Origin: Pararhizobium capsulatum DSM 1112
GTDB lineage: Bacteria > Pseudomonadota > Alphaproteobacteria > Rhizobiales > Rhizobiaceae
Length of the DNA: 64,000 bases
Assembly: GCF_030814475.1 (NCBI RefSeq)
Contig: NZ_JAUSVF010000001.1
Coordinates: forward strand, 1,819,001-1,883,000
Direction: 5' to 3'
Position 1 is the stretch's first letter. Every line of letters begins with the position of its first letter. The notes under the pieces were generated by a model. That model made no database searches and was not told the DNA's origin. It saw only the letters and a program-made list of their open reading frames with translations. Both the position numbers and the translations under genes were made by a program. Positions 44,684 through 55,119 of the stretch are shown here, in pieces.

Positions 44684-47023
44684 ATGACCAGCTCTGCCAA
44701 AACTGCTTCCGCAATGCCGATCGCCATCATCATTGCACGTGAGGTCAATGCCGCGCCGGCCCAGGTGATCGCCGCCGTCGAATTGCTTGATGAAGGCGCG
44801 ACGGTTCCCTTCATCGCCCGCTACCGCAAGGAAGTGACCGGCGGGCTTGATGACACGCAGCTCCGCACACTTGCCGAACGGCTGGTCTACCTGCGCGAGT
44901 TGGAGGCTCGTCGCACCGCCATCCTCGATTCGATCCGCAGCCAGGACAAGCTGACCAACGAGCTGGTGGCCAAGATTGCCGCCGTCACCACCAAGGCAGA
45001 GCTTGAAGATATCTATCTGCCCTATAAGCCCAAGCGCCGCACCAAGGCGGAGATTGCCCGCGAGCGCGGCCTCGGCCCGCTTGCCGAAGCCATTATGGCT
45101 GATCGGACCGTTACGCCGGCCAAGCGGGCGGAAGCATTCCTGACTGCTGATGTCGTCGATGTGAAGACAGCACTCGAAGGTGCGCGCGACATCATAGCCG
45201 AAGGCTTTGCTGAAAATGCCGATCTGCTCGGCCGTCTGCGTACCCACATGCGGGGCGCCTCGTTGCTGCGCGCCCGCGTTGTCGACGGCAAGCAGGAGGC
45301 CGGCGCCAAGTTTTCAGATTATTTCGACCACTCCGAACGGTGGGCAACCGTGCCGGGCCACCGCGCGCTCGCCATGTTGCGCGGCTGGAACGAGGAAGTG
45401 CTGTCCGTCGATATCGTCGTCGATCAGGACGACACGTCTCCGGTAAAGCCGGTCGAGCGTACGATGGCCGCTGCCTACACTGTCGGCGGGACGCTGCCGG
45501 GCGATCAGTGGCTGATGGAGGTGATCGGCTGGACATGGCGCGTGAAGCTTTCCATGTCGCTGTCGCTCGACCTGATGCGCGAGCTTCGAGAGCGGGCGGA
45601 AGAGGAAGCGATCCACGTCTTCGCACGCAACCTGAAGGACTTGCTGCTCGCCGCCCCAGCCGGCTCGCGCGCCACCATGGGCCTCGATCCTGGTATCCGC
45701 ACCGGCGTCAAGGTCGCCATCGTCGATGGCACCGGCAAACTGCTGGAAACCACCACCGTCTATCCGTTCCCACCGAAGAACGATATCCGCGGCACCCAAG
45801 CCGAACTTGCCAGCCTCGTGCGCAAGCACAAGGTCGAGTTGATCGCCATCGGCAACGGCACCGGCAGCCGCGAGACCGAACGCCTCGTTGCCGATATGCT
45901 GGCCCAGCTGCCGACGCCGAAGCCGACCAAGGTCATCGTTTCGGAAGCCGGCGCCTCGGTCTATTCCGCATCGCAGACCGCCGCCGACGAATTCCCCGGC
46001 CTTGACGTGTCGCTGCGCGGCGCCGTCTCGATCGCTCGCCGCCTGCAGGATCCGCTCGCCGAACTGGTCAAGATCGATCCGAAGTCGATCGGCGTTGGCC
46101 AGTATCAGCATGACGTCGATCAGGGCCGTCTCAGCCGCTCGCTCGATGCCGTCGTCGAAGACGCTGTGAATGCGGTCGGCGTCGATCTCAATACGGCCTC
46201 CGCGCCGTTGCTGGCCCGTGTCTCCGGACTCGGCAAGTCCTCAGCGGAAGCCATCGTCGCCCATCGCGATGCGACCGGCCCGTTCGAAAGCCGCAAGGAG
46301 CTGATGAAGGTTCCGCGCCTCGGTGCCCGGACATTCGAACAATGCGCCGGCTTCCTGCGCATCCCCAATGGCAAGGAGCCGCTGGATGCATCCTCGGTGC
46401 ACCCGGAAGCCTATGGTGTCGCTAAGAAGATCGTCGCCGCCTGCGGTCGCGACCTGCGCGCCATCATGGGCGACAGCTCCGTGCTGAAGGCGCTCGATCC
46501 GCGCGTCTTCGTCGATGAGCGCTTCGGCCTGCCGACGGTGAAGGACATTCTCGCTGAAATGGAAAAGCCCGGCCGCGATCCACGCCCGAGCTTCAAGACC
46601 GCGACCTTTGCCGACGGCATCGATGACATCAAGGATCTGAAGCCCGGTATGCTTCTGGAAGGCACGGTGACCAACGTCGCCGCCTTTGGCGCCTTTGTCG
46701 ATATCGGCGTGCATCAGGATGGCCTTGTGCACGTCTCCCAACTCGCAGATCGCTTCGTCAAGGACCCGCATGAGGTGGTGAAGGCCGGCGATGTCGTGCA
46801 GGTGCGGGTGACTGAAGTTGACGTACCCCGCAAGCGCATCGGGTTGACCATGCGCAAGGATGGTGGCGCTGAGTCAGGTGTCCGCATGCCAGCCACCGAC
46901 GCACGCAACGTGAAGCCGCAGCAGGGGCGTCCATCGTCGACCAAGCCTTCCCAGACGAAACCCCAGCCTCCCACGCAAGGCGCATTTGGCGCTGCACTCG
47001 CCGAGGCGATGAAGCGGAAGTAA
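44684..47023 (+). CDS. tex: Tex-family RNA-binding protein (YqgF/RuvC-like fold, S1 domain)
   Basis: A 779-residue protein with N-terminal Tex helices ([20 protein letters not shown] and [19 protein letters not shown]), a YqgF-like RNase H-fold ([20 protein letters not shown]), helix-hairpin-helix elements ([20 protein letters not shown]) and a C-terminal S1 domain ([20 protein letters not shown]). Tex proteins bind nucleic acids and influence transcription; the mechanism is poorly known. The final ~60 residues are a lysine/proline-rich tail. Confidence 0.94.
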   Translation: MTSSAKTASAMPIAIIIAREVNAAPAQVIAAVELLDEGATVPFIARYRKEVTGGLDDTQLRTLAERLVYLRELEARRTAILDSIRSQDKLTNELVAKIAAVTTKAELEDIYLPYKPKRRTKAEIARERGLGPLAEAIMADRTVTPAKRAEAFLTADVVDVKTALEGARDIIAEGFAENADLLGRLRTHMRGASLLRARVVDGKQEAGAKFSDYFDHSERWATVPGHRALAMLRGWNEEVLSVDIVVDQDDTSPVKPVERTMAAAYTVGGTLPGDQWLMEVIGWTWRVKLSMSLSLDLMRELRERAEEEAIHVFARNLKDLLLAAPAGSRATMGLDPGIRTGVKVAIVDGTGKLLETTTVYPFPPKNDIRGTQAELASLVRKHKVELIAIGNGTGSRETERLVADMLAQLPTPKPTKVIVSEAGASVYSASQTAADEFPGLDVSLRGAVSIARRLQDPLAELVKIDPKSIGVGQYQHDVDQGRLSRSLDAVVEDAVNAVGVDLNTASAPLLARVSGLGKSSAEAIVAHRDATGPFESRKELMKVPRLGARTFEQCAGFLRIPNGKEPLDASSVHPEAYGVAKKIVAACGRDLRAIMGDSSVLKALDPRVFVDERFGLPTVKDILAEMEKPGRDPRPSFKTATFADGIDDIKDLKPGMLLEGTVTNVAAFGAFVDIGVHQDGLVHVSQLADRFVKDPHEVVKAGDVVQVRVTEVDVPRKRIGLTMRKDGGAESGVRMPATDARNVKPQQGRPSSTKPSQTKPQPPTQGAFGAALAEAMKRK

Positions 47024-47209
47024 GCGCAGTCGAGGGCGGCGGCGGCCGCCCTTTCGTACTCGCTATGCTCTAAAGTGGAACCGGATATTCCCGCTTGCCA
47101 GAAAAGCGACAAATCTCCACGGTCCGCGTGAAAACGGTGCGAGACAAATCGTCAGGGTTGTGGTTTTTTCATAAAAACGTCCTGTAACCCTGACCTGAAG
47201 CGTTCCCGC

Positions 47210-48667
47210 ATGCTCCTGAGGCAGACGCAGCTTTATTTGCCGGCACAAATCGGAGCGCCGCTGGTACAGCTGGCCTCCGTTGTCGTTTGGGCGCATATCC
47301 TGCCGCCCGGTGAGCTCGGCAAGCTCGTGCTCGTCATTGCCTTGCAGGATATTCTCTTCGCGCTTCTCTTCGTCTGGTGGTCGCATTTCATGCTGCGGTT
47401 CCTGCCCGGCATCGCTCTCGCAGGCGAGAGTGAGAGCTTTCGGAAGACTGAAATTGCCGTAGTCACCTCCGCTACGCTGTTGCAATTTGTCATCGTGACG
47501 ATCATTGGCTTCCTGTATTTCCCCGGTGTTTCCCTTCTCTTCCATGTCGCCGTTGGCATCTTCGTCAGCCTTAGGGCATTGGGCACCTATTGCGGGGAAC
47601 GGGCGCGGGCCGAGGAGAGGATACTGTGCTATACGCTCATGCAGGCGGTTCTCCCGGCGATCGGGCTTGGTCTATCGGTTGTCCTTTCCGGCATTGCGGG
47701 TGGCCGCGCGGAGGTCGTCCTGCTTGCTGTTGCTGCCCCTTTGGTTGCCGCTCCCTGGATTGTCTCTGTCCGTCCTGATTTCACGGGGATTGGCCGGTTC
47801 GACCGGGATATCCTGCGGCAGGCCTTTGCCTTTGGTTTGCCTGCAATGCTCGCAGCCACTCTCGCGGCGGCGGCCCTGAACATGCCGCGGTTTCTGGTTG
47901 ATCAGTCACTCGGCCATGCGGCGGCGGGCACCTTCTCTGTCGCCTTCGGCCTCGGTATCCGGGTCTCAACTTTTGCCGTCATGCTGGTGACCGCCGGCGC
48001 CTATCCGCTCGCGGTGCGGCGAACCGAAACGGAGGGAGTGCAAGCCGGCATGCAGCAACTGTCCACGAATATGGTGCTGGTATGGGCGGTTGCCACACGC
48101 ATGGCTTTTGGTTTGGTGGGAATAAGCGGATCGGTTGTTCCGCTCGTGCTGCCGGAAGCAATGCAGGCGGCCGCGCGCACCATTCTGCCGCTGGCGGCCA
48201 TCGCCGGACTGTTTCGTTATCTGCGCGCCCATACGACGGATCAGGTCTTTCTGATTGCATCCAAGCCTCGACCGATTGCCATCATCGCTGCCCTCGAACT
48301 CGTCCTGACAGCATTGTTCACCGCGCTTGGTGTTTTGCGCTTCGGTCTGGTTGGAGCCGCCATTGGGCCTCTCGTTGCGACAGGCATCAGCGCAACAGTA
48401 AGCGCCACATGGGCGATGCGGGGTTGCGAGTTCAGGTTCCCCTTTGCCGCCATAGGCAGGATCGCTCTTGCCGCGATTGCGATGCTCGCCATTCTGCTGT
48501 CAATGGAGGGTGCGGTGTCCTTCGCCGGGCTCGCCCTGCACATTGCCATCGGCATGACCAGCTATCTGCTGGCTATCGCCCTTCTATTCCCCCAACTGAT
48601 GTTGAGTGCAATCCGGCAGGGCTGGCCGAAGGGCGCCGGTCGTCTCGGTGCAGACGGTCGCTCATGA
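47210..48667 (+). CDS. Oligosaccharide flippase-like membrane protein
   Basis: A 485-residue polytopic protein with about 12-14 helices, of the MATE/MOP superfamily to which Wzx flippases belong (WAHILPPGELGKLVLVIALQ, PAMLAATLAAAALNMPRFLV, AIGPLVATGISATVSATWAM). It probably moves a lipid-linked glycan to the periplasm. Its stop overlaps the first GT4 start by ATGA, and a second GT4 is coupled in the same way. No Wzy or Wzc homologue is within reach, so the glycan may be made together with genes elsewhere. Confidence 0.85.
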   Translation: MLLRQTQLYLPAQIGAPLVQLASVVVWAHILPPGELGKLVLVIALQDILFALLFVWWSHFMLRFLPGIALAGESESFRKTEIAVVTSATLLQFVIVTIIGFLYFPGVSLLFHVAVGIFVSLRALGTYCGERARAEERILCYTLMQAVLPAIGLGLSVVLSGIAGGRAEVVLLAVAAPLVAAPWIVSVRPDFTGIGRFDRDILRQAFAFGLPAMLAATLAAAALNMPRFLVDQSLGHAAAGTFSVAFGLGIRVSTFAVMLVTAGAYPLAVRRTETEGVQAGMQQLSTNMVLVWAVATRMAFGLVGISGSVVPLVLPEAMQAAARTILPLAAIAGLFRYLRAHTTDQVFLIASKPRPIAIIAALELVLTALFTALGVLRFGLVGAAIGPLVATGISATVSATWAMRGCEFRFPFAAIGRIALAAIAMLAILLSMEGAVSFAGLALHIAIGMTSYLLAIALLFPQLMLSAIRQGWPKGAGRLGADGRS

Positions 48668-49851
48668 AAATCCTGATCCTCTCCAGTGAGTTTTATCCCT
48701 TCCGTGGCGGTATCGGCACCTATGCGATGGAGATGGCAAAAGCGGCGAGCGAGGCGGGCCATGAGGTGACAGTCGTTGCTGCCGATTACGGCGGGGCGGA
48801 AGACCAAAACTTCCCCTTCCGCATCCTGCGTTATCCGGGCGGTCAGCACCGCATGCGGGATATCCCCAAGAAGATTGCCCTCGTCCTGAGGCTTGCGCGA
48901 GAAGAACCGAATTTCGACATTGTCCACGCCGCCGACTGGCCGTTTTATCTTCCCCTCGCGCTCTCGCGCTATCGCGGTCGGTCACGCTGTATCCTTGCCT
49001 TTCACGGCACGGAAGTCACCTTCCTCCAGCACCCGAAGCGCGCTCTTCCGCTTGCAATGCTGCGATTCTGGAATGGCTGGGCGGATTATGTCGCCAACAG
49101 CACCGATACGGCTGAACGCCTTCGCGCCGCCTTTGGCTTGACGCAAGAGACGGTCCGTATCGCAAGGCTTGGCGTCGGTCGCGCATGGTTGTCAGGCCGC
49201 CGTTCTCGGCAGGAAGCAAGGCAGACGCTCGCCATTCCGCCACAGCGCTTTCTGATCGCGTCGCTCGGCCGCGTCGTACCGCGCAAGGGCTATGACCTGC
49301 TTGCCGAGGCGCTGGCACAGCTGCCGCCGGAAATAGCTGCCGACATCGAGTGGCAGATCATCGGCCCGTTTATCCGTATGGCCTATGCAGACCGGCTCAA
49401 GGTCGCAACGGCTCGACTCGCGTGCCGCACGATCATCACAGGTGAATTGCCGTGGGAGGAGGTTGCACTCCGGCTTTCGGCAGCCGATCTCTTCTGTCTG
49501 CCGGGCCAGAGGCTCGAAGGGGGTGGGGTCGAAGGGTTCGGTCTTGTCTATCTCGAAGCGGGAGCGTTGGGCCTGCCTTCGCTTGCAACCGACATCGGCG
49601 GTATTTCCGATGCAATAGATCATGGCGAGGGCGGTTTGCTCGTTCCGCCGAACGATCCTGCCGCGCTTGCAGGCGCAATCCTGGAACTCTATCGGAACCC
49701 CGCCGAACGGGCACGCCTCGCTGCCGGTGCCTTGCGCCGAGCTCAAGCCTCAAGCTGGGGGAAGGCAGCTGCAGAAACGTATGGATATGACTCAGCCATT
49801 CCGGGCGAACGTGATCCGGAGATCATGCCAATGCACGAAGCGTTACCATGA
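48664..49851 (+). CDS. Glycosyltransferase family 4
   Basis: A 395-residue GT-B enzyme starting MKILILSSEFYPFRGGIGTY, the typical GT4 N-terminal phosphate-loop region. The acceptor domain extends to about residue 170, and the C-terminal donor domain contains IASLGRVVPRKGYDLL, IIGPFIRMAYA and EGFGLVYLEAGALGLPSLAT (the E-x7-E motif). It should transfer a nucleotide-activated sugar to the growing lipid-linked glycan. Its start and stop overlap the neighbouring genes by four bases. Confidence 0.9.
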   Translation: MKILILSSEFYPFRGGIGTYAMEMAKAASEAGHEVTVVAADYGGAEDQNFPFRILRYPGGQHRMRDIPKKIALVLRLAREEPNFDIVHAADWPFYLPLALSRYRGRSRCILAFHGTEVTFLQHPKRALPLAMLRFWNGWADYVANSTDTAERLRAAFGLTQETVRIARLGVGRAWLSGRRSRQEARQTLAIPPQRFLIASLGRVVPRKGYDLLAEALAQLPPEIAADIEWQIIGPFIRMAYADRLKVATARLACRTIITGELPWEEVALRLSAADLFCLPGQRLEGGGVEGFGLVYLEAGALGLPSLATDIGGISDAIDHGEGGLLVPPNDPAALAGAILELYRNPAERARLAAGALRRAQASSWGKAAAETYGYDSAIPGERDPEIMPMHEALP

Positions 49852-51074
49852 GCGCTCCCGATCAGTCCGCGCCTCCCGACATGAAGCACCCCCGACGCGA
49901 GACCGTGGTCTTCGTCATCAATTCCCTGACCGGTGGCGGAGCCGAGCGGGTGATGAGTACACTTCTGCAATCCTCACGTCGCTGGGCCAATCGCTACGAT
50001 CTGCATCTCATGCTGCTCGACCGGGAACCGGATGCCTATACGCTTCCTCCATGGATAACGTTGCACCGGCTGGACAGCCGCTTCTCGTTGTTGCGGGCGT
50101 TATGGTTCTGCCTGCCGCTTTTCCGCAGCTTAAGGCCCGTCGTCTGCCTGAGCTTCCTCACGCGCGCCAACCTCGTCACAACAGCAGCAGCCCGCCTCCT
50201 GGGGTTTCGAGCCATCATCAGCGAGCGCGTCAATCCCTCCAGTCATCATCGCCGCACTCTTGGCGGCAAACTTGCCCGCTTCGCTACGCGATTGGTCTAT
50301 CCGCTTGCCGATCACGTGATCTGCCCGTCTGCCGGCGTCATGCGGGATCTCGTGGAGAATTTTGCAGCTAAGCCGGCGAAAACATCCGTTATCGCCAATC
50401 CGATCGATATCAATGGCATCACACAGCAGGCAGCGGTGCCCTCCGCGGTGGTCCATCCGTCGCCCTATATCGTCACGGTCGGCCGCCTTGTCGAAAACAA
50501 AAATATCGAGCTGTTGCTGGCGGCATTGAAGAGGGCGCGGACGACGCTTGATCTTATCATTATCGGTGAGGGCCCCTTACGAGGAGAGCTGGAGCAGCAG
50601 GTGTTGTTCACGGATCTCGGCGGGCGTGTGCATTTTACCGGCTTCCTCGAAAATCCCTATCCTCTCGTCAAGGCTGCACGCTTGTTCGTGTTGCCGTCCA
50701 ACGCGGAGGGCTTTCCCAATGCGTTGCTGGAGGCGATGGCTCTCGGCGTTCCAGTTGTCGCGACCAATTGCCGTTCGGGTCCCTCGGAAATCCTGGACGA
50801 TCGCGAAGCGCCGATCATCGAGCAACCCTACGAAGGGCGCTACGGCATGCTGGTTCCGGTCGGAGATGAAAAAGCCCTGGCTGGAGCCATCGACGCGATG
50901 ACCCAAAGCACGACCCATGCCGCCTATAGTTCGGCGGCCGTATCGGGAGCCGCGCGTTTCGCGGCACTGCCTGTGGTCGAACGCTATTGGGAAATCATAG
51001 AGACCGAGATGCGGAAATCCGTTGGGCACCAACAGGAAAATTCCCGCCCGATAACGCGGCGGGAGTCTCCGTAG
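49848..51074 (+). CDS. Glycosyltransferase family 4
   Basis: A 408-residue GT4 enzyme. The N-terminal glycine-rich motif is INSLTGGGAERVMSTLL, and the donor-site E-x7-E is NAEGFPNALLEAMALGVPVV. The third gene of the flippase-GT4-GT4 operon, coupled by an ATGA overlap. Donor and acceptor are unknown. It is convergent with the GH10 cluster on its right. Confidence 0.9.
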   Translation: MSAPDQSAPPDMKHPRRETVVFVINSLTGGGAERVMSTLLQSSRRWANRYDLHLMLLDREPDAYTLPPWITLHRLDSRFSLLRALWFCLPLFRSLRPVVCLSFLTRANLVTTAAARLLGFRAIISERVNPSSHHRRTLGGKLARFATRLVYPLADHVICPSAGVMRDLVENFAAKPAKTSVIANPIDINGITQQAAVPSAVVHPSPYIVTVGRLVENKNIELLLAALKRARTTLDLIIIGEGPLRGELEQQVLFTDLGGRVHFTGFLENPYPLVKAARLFVLPSNAEGFPNALLEAMALGVPVVATNCRSGPSEILDDREAPIIEQPYEGRYGMLVPVGDEKALAGAIDAMTQSTTHAAYSSAAVSGAARFAALPVVERYWEIIETEMRKSVGHQQENSRPITRRESP

Positions 51075-51090
51075 GTCGGCACGGGTCGAT

Positions 51091-51794
51091 TTATGTCCGT
51101 CGCAGCATCAGGACAGTCCCGTCGGAGCCAGTCGAGGCTACCATCGCCGGTGCGTTGGCAGGCAGGCTGCCGTAACTCTGCGTGGCTTCGAGATAGCGCC
51201 AGGCATTGGCGCCTGCGATCTCGTTGCCATCATTGCTGAGCACATAACCGAGAATGGCGCCGCCAGCGCGACCACTGTGGGTAGTGTCCCGCTCGCCTTG
51301 TTGAGGGCGGCAAGCCAGTATTGCCCCGGCACCAGCGACCAGGAAACCGTGATTGTCTTCAGGCTTGCACTACCGGAGAGATCGACCGTGCCAGCCTCCG
51401 CAAACAGCGTGCCCGGCATTTCGGTGAAAGCGTCCGAGCGATAAAGCCCGAGGCGCATTTCAGCGCCAGTCTGTCCGGTGACCAGCCACAGCGCGATGCG
51501 GTCGATGGTGACGCGACGGTGGATCAGAAGCGGCATCATCGTCAGCTTGTTTGCCGCCACCTGTCCGTCGTTGACGGCATAGATATGGGCCGGTGGACGA
51601 TAGTAGCCGGTCGGCCAGGCCGGAGCGGGGGCAAGCCGCATCCACTGAGCGGCGCCGGATGCAACGCTGATTGCCCTCCACATCTGGCCGGTCAGCGTGT
51701 TGTACCATTCGGAGCCGGGTGCGTAGCCTTCCGTCGTGTCGTTGGCAGCGGAAGGGTCGGTCGATGCTGCGATATTGTCCTTGATTGTGGTCAT
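51091..51794 (-). pseudogene. Uncharacterised protein gene with an internal frameshift
   Basis: The gene begins at ATG 51794, one base after the GH10 stop, with MTTIKDNIAASTDPSAANDT and continues to about residue 178 (SGTLPTVVALA). Around 51258-51272 one base seems to be missing; in the next frame the sequence continues GAILGYVLSNDGNEIAGANA and ends LMLRRT at 51091. The 704-bp length is one base short of 235 codons. The protein has tryptophan-rich beta-type sequence and no signal peptide. Close coupling to the glycosidase suggests a shared task. It may be a true pseudogene or a base-call error. Confidence 0.6.
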
Positions 51795-51795
51795 G

Positions 51796-52986
51796 TCACA
51801 AATCCTCGAAAGCGGCGCGAAGCGCGCGGTAAAGCGGTTTGGGTTGAAGATCGGCGTTGAAGGGATGGGGCCTTTCGCCGTCTTCCGCATCGGGAGGAAC
51901 CCAGGGAGAGATGCGATCCGAAAGCCCCCAGCAGAGCGCGGGCTGCTCCTTGACGAAGGGCAGGGCGATATCGAGGTAGCGCTTGACGATATCGGCGGCG
52001 CGCCGGTCGTAGGCATCGCTCGTATAGGCGGATGGCGGCAGCGTATCTTCCAGGGAACCGGCCTTGTAGCCGGTGCGGATATCCAGTTCGCCGATCATGA
52101 TCTTGAGGCCGAGCGCTGCCACGCCTGCCAGGAACGTGCGCAGTTTCACCGGATCGAAACCGAGACGGATGGTCAGGTGTGCCTGGGTGTTCAGCCCATA
52201 GATCGGCGCCCCGGCGGCAAGTTGGCTCTCCAGCATGGCCAGGATATTGGCCGTATGCGTCTCGTGATAACCGTCGGTGATCTGTTCGCTATGGTCGTGG
52301 CAGAGGAAAAGTGGTGTCTGCGGCCAGAGCAGGCGAGCTTTCTGAAACGCATAAGTGATGTAGCCGGGTCCACCGGCCGCCTGATACCAGGTGTTGGGCC
52401 GATACCCGCCCGTCGAGGTTTCGGTCGCATCCATGATCTCGTTGACCACGTCGATATTGACGGCAAGCTGTGACCACCAGCGGCTGGCAACGGCCTCGAA
52501 ATGGGCGTCTATCTTCTGGCGCCAGTTTGCCGACGTAACCGTCGTCGTGTTGACCCATGCCATGTCGCGCACCGCGTAGAGAAGCTGATGGATGCGGAAC
52601 CGCTTTCCGTCCGCCACCGCACGCGCGGCAAAACCATCGGCGGCAGAGAAGGTGAAGACACCCTCGACATACTGGATACGTGACGGCTGCATGTCGGTGT
52701 CGGCGACATAGATCGCAGCCTCGCGTTTAAGCAACGCGGCATAATCCGGATTGGCCGCAAGCTTGTCTGCCGGCGGCAGGGCCGTCCCGAACAGGATGCC
52801 TTTTGCTGCGGCGACATTGCGTAGCACTGCCTCTGCTGCAAAGCCCGAGCGGCCGCGGCAGTGTCGCTCAAGACCTGCCGCATCGATGCGCGTGCTGCCG
52901 CTTGCGGTGACCCGAAGACTATCGCCCGGCGGGTGCCCGGGCGGGCCTCCCTGAGATAGCCCAACTTCAATTCCTCCAGCCTGCAT
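51796..52986 (-). CDS. GH10-family glycoside hydrolase
   Basis: A 396-residue enzyme starting at ATG 52986, with AAGGA 8 nt upstream. The catalytic domain opens with AAKGILFGTAL, typical of GH10 endo-xylanases. The acid/base is E183 (DVVNE) and the nucleophile E300 (IGELDIR). No signal peptide is evident in the chosen frame. GH10-like enzymes in rhizobial exopolysaccharide clusters may trim the exported glycan rather than plant xylan; which applies here cannot be told. It is adjacent to the flippase-GT4 operon. Confidence 0.88.
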   Translation of the reverse strand: MQAGGIEVGLSQGGPPGHPPGDSLRVTASGSTRIDAAGLERHCRGRSGFAAEAVLRNVAAAKGILFGTALPPADKLAANPDYAALLKREAAIYVADTDMQPSRIQYVEGVFTFSAADGFAARAVADGKRFRIHQLLYAVRDMAWVNTTTVTSANWRQKIDAHFEAVASRWWSQLAVNIDVVNEIMDATETSTGGYRPNTWYQAAGGPGYITYAFQKARLLWPQTPLFLCHDHSEQITDGYHETHTANILAMLESQLAAGAPIYGLNTQAHLTIRLGFDPVKLRTFLAGVAALGLKIMIGELDIRTGYKAGSLEDTLPPSAYTSDAYDRRAADIVKRYLDIALPFVKEQPALCWGLSDRISPWVPPDAEDGERPHPFNADLQPKPLYRALRAAFEDL

Positions 52987-53173
52987 TGATAATGTCCTTT
53001 CGCTCCGGTGCCGCGTGCTGGCGCGGACAATTCGGCCAAGCATGCGGCTGCGGCGAAAGGCGGGAATGAACGGGGACGATCACCCCATTTTTGGCGCGAA
53101 GGCGACGGATGAGCGGGATATCGGCGCATTCGACGAACTGCTAAAACAACGGTCCATCTATCGGGGGAATCAC

Positions 53174-53536
53174 ATGAAAAGATATCTCTCATACGCGCTG
53201 GCAAGCATGGCATTTGCTCTGCCCGCACAGGCGCAGACCGTCAGCGCCGGCACCTATACTGTCGAGGGTACGAACCTCGACGGCTCTGCCTATGGCGGTA
53301 CGGCGACCATAACGCTGACCAGCGAAACGACCTGCGTCATCGAATGGAAGACGGGGGAGACAACGTCGGAAGGCATCTGCATGCTGCATGAAGACGCCTT
53401 TGCCGCCGGCTACGTGCTCGGCGACGCCGTCGGTCTTGTCGTCTACAAGGTCAAGGATGGCGGCGTTCTGGACGGCACCTGGACCATCACCGGCAAGGAC
53501 GGCGCCGGCACCGAAAAACTGACGCTGCAGCCATAA
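53174..53536 (+). CDS. Exported hypothetical protein
   Basis: A 120-residue protein with a signal peptide (MKRYLSYALASMAFALPAQAQ) and a small beta-rich domain (GTYTVEGTNLDGSAYGGTAT, TCVIEWKTGETTSEGICML). The two cysteines could form a disulfide. GGGGGA lies 6 nt before the ATG. It is divergent from the GH10 gene. Family not recognised with certainty. Confidence 0.8.
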   Translation: MKRYLSYALASMAFALPAQAQTVSAGTYTVEGTNLDGSAYGGTATITLTSETTCVIEWKTGETTSEGICMLHEDAFAAGYVLGDAVGLVVYKVKDGGVLDGTWTITGKDGAGTEKLTLQP

Positions 53537-53561
53537 GGCAATTTCAAATCAGTTCTACCGA

Positions 53562-53588
53562 TAAAAAAATCTCCGCCGGCAACGGCGG
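53562..53588 (-). terminator. Rho-independent terminator, minus strand
   Basis: CCGCCG-GCAA-CGGCGG forms a 6-bp GC-only stem; read leftwards it is followed by AGATTTTTTT. It lies 66 bp downstream of the small minus-strand gene at 53654. Confidence 0.85.
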
Positions 53589-53653
53589 GGACCTATCTGC
53601 ATGCGTTCCAGCGTCCGGCCCTCTCCGTGGCAGGGGGAAAGCGCCGAGCAAGT

Positions 53654-53872
53654 TCAAATATAGTCTGCGCGAGCGCATGCAATCGCAAGGCTTTCGCCGA
53701 TGTAAATCTCGGTCAGTGCCAACTCTTCGCGAAGCCTTTTGCGCTCGTTGAGCAATCCACGGATAGTCGCCCGCACGTCGCCGTCATGACGGCTGAGCGC
53801 GGCTGCAACCTCGTCGATAGGCGCGCTGTAGATGACGTCATGGGTAATGCTGTCCATCGCCCTCACAGACAT
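53654..53872 (-). CDS. 72-residue hypothetical protein
   Basis: The frame starts MSVRAMDSITHDVIYSAPID at 53872, with AAGGAT upstream. The sequence is helical and charged (EVAAALSRHDGDVRATIRGL, LNERKRLREELALTEIYIG), and a good terminator follows its stop. No family recognised; it has no membrane segment. Confidence 0.65.
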   Translation of the reverse strand: MSVRAMDSITHDVIYSAPIDEVAAALSRHDGDVRATIRGLLNERKRLREELALTEIYIGESLAIACARADYI

Positions 53873-54178
53873 GGATTCATCCTTTTGCGTCCTCAGATTT
53901 AGAGGGTAGGGCGGACTGTCCAAGATTTGTTCTTATTGTGTTCCGTTTCAGGCAAGAGTCAATGACGGTCAGACAAGCCTATTGAGATTCCTCCACCGGG
54001 CATTGCTCGTTCCGGCGCTTGGTTTCCATAGCGACCCGATTATGGTGAGCATGTCGATGTTGACAGGAAATACCACCTTAGTCCCACCGAAATCGCATTT
54101 TACGGATTTCGGATTTTCACGGCATAAACTGAAAAACCGCTTGATCACCAAGGCATTTCACCCTATCAGGGCGCTAAC
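53873..54178. other. Intergenic region before tRNA-Ser
   Basis: A non-coding stretch of 306 bp. It contains a perfect 8-bp hairpin, CCGAAATC/GATTTCGG at 54088-54113, followed by ATTTTC, which looks like a plus-strand terminator without an obvious gene before it. Confidence 0.45.
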
Positions 54179-54268
54179 GGAGAGGTGGCCGAGTGGTCGA
54201 AGGCGCTCCCCTGCTAAGGGAGTATACCCGGAAGGGTATCGTGGGTTCGAATCCCATCTTCTCCGCCA
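54179..54268 (+). tRNA. tRNA-Ser (GCU anticodon)
   Basis: The 7-bp acceptor stem GGAGAGG/CTTCTCC encloses a D-arm, an anticodon arm CTCCC-CTGCTAA-GGGAG with anticodon GCT, a long variable arm (TACCCGGAAGGGTA) and the T-arm GTGGGTTCGAATCCCAT, followed by the discriminator G and encoded CCA. The long variable arm is characteristic of serine tRNAs. It reads AGC and AGU. The region to the right is accessory, and serine tRNA genes are frequent integration sites. Confidence 0.97.
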
Positions 54269-55119
54269 TTTGCTACCATTATATTATTGGTATCATTCAC
54301 TTTTTTCTTTGACCGAAATTCTTCCTGCACTTCTTCCTGCACCGGCTGACCGCAGAGCCAAGGTTTCTCAGTCCCGCTCCCTGCCGACCAGGTTATCGCC
54401 TCGAGGAGTAGTTCACCTCAGATATGCGCTTAGGATGGGTGAGGCATCCTATGAGAGCTTGCCCGATCCGATGGTGCGAAACTCGTCGCTTGTTCAGAAC
54501 GACCTGTGTGCCCCACAAAGTACCTACCCTCATTAACGAATGGGGCATGGTATGAGCCCGCCAGCCCCCATACCCCTAAGATTGTCGTCCGCGTTGGGAA
54601 TGCGCGCATATTATTTCGCACAGGCGGGCTGCTAGGTTCTAAATTTTTTTCAAAAAATTTCACACTTGCGGATATGTGAAAACCAAGGCCCTGGTTAACC
54701 GTCTGTATTAAAAGGATATTTGTCGACGTGGTAACAGCGTTTCTGCCCGCTATCCTGCACCTTTTTGTTGTGCTTGGCTCGGAATGCTGGATGCTGGCTG
54801 GGTGGCTGTGACTGCCATCGCAATTCCTCACAAGTACGGACGGCCGAATAGGGCAATTGCAGGTACCTATCCCTTGAAAAATATGGGGCCATAGGGAGGC
54901 CCTCCACCCCGCCCCCCATGGATTAGATGGCGCTCCCAAATCGCTGCAAACTAATTAGCTCGAACACCAGCGAAAAAAATCTCAAAGAAAAAATCGCGGG
55001 TTGTGGAATTCTTGGTATTGTCGGAAGGTCCAGTGACAATCCCGGTCAGCGGTTCAATAGCGACTGCGATCTCGGCACGTCAAAACGTACGATTGGCTCA
55101 ATAGTCGTGAGTGGCGCTG
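54269..55119. other. Non-coding region downstream of tRNA-Ser
   Basis: About 850 bp without a supported gene. Long open frames exist on the minus strand but have unlikely composition. A tandem repeat CTTCCTGCAC (at 54322 and 54334) lies just after the tRNA. AT-rich blocks near 54640-54670 differ from the core. Confidence 0.4.

Noticed and set aside
54430..54939. Minus-strand open frame of 169 residues after the tRNA
   Set aside because: Composition is not protein-like and no ribosome binding site precedes it.
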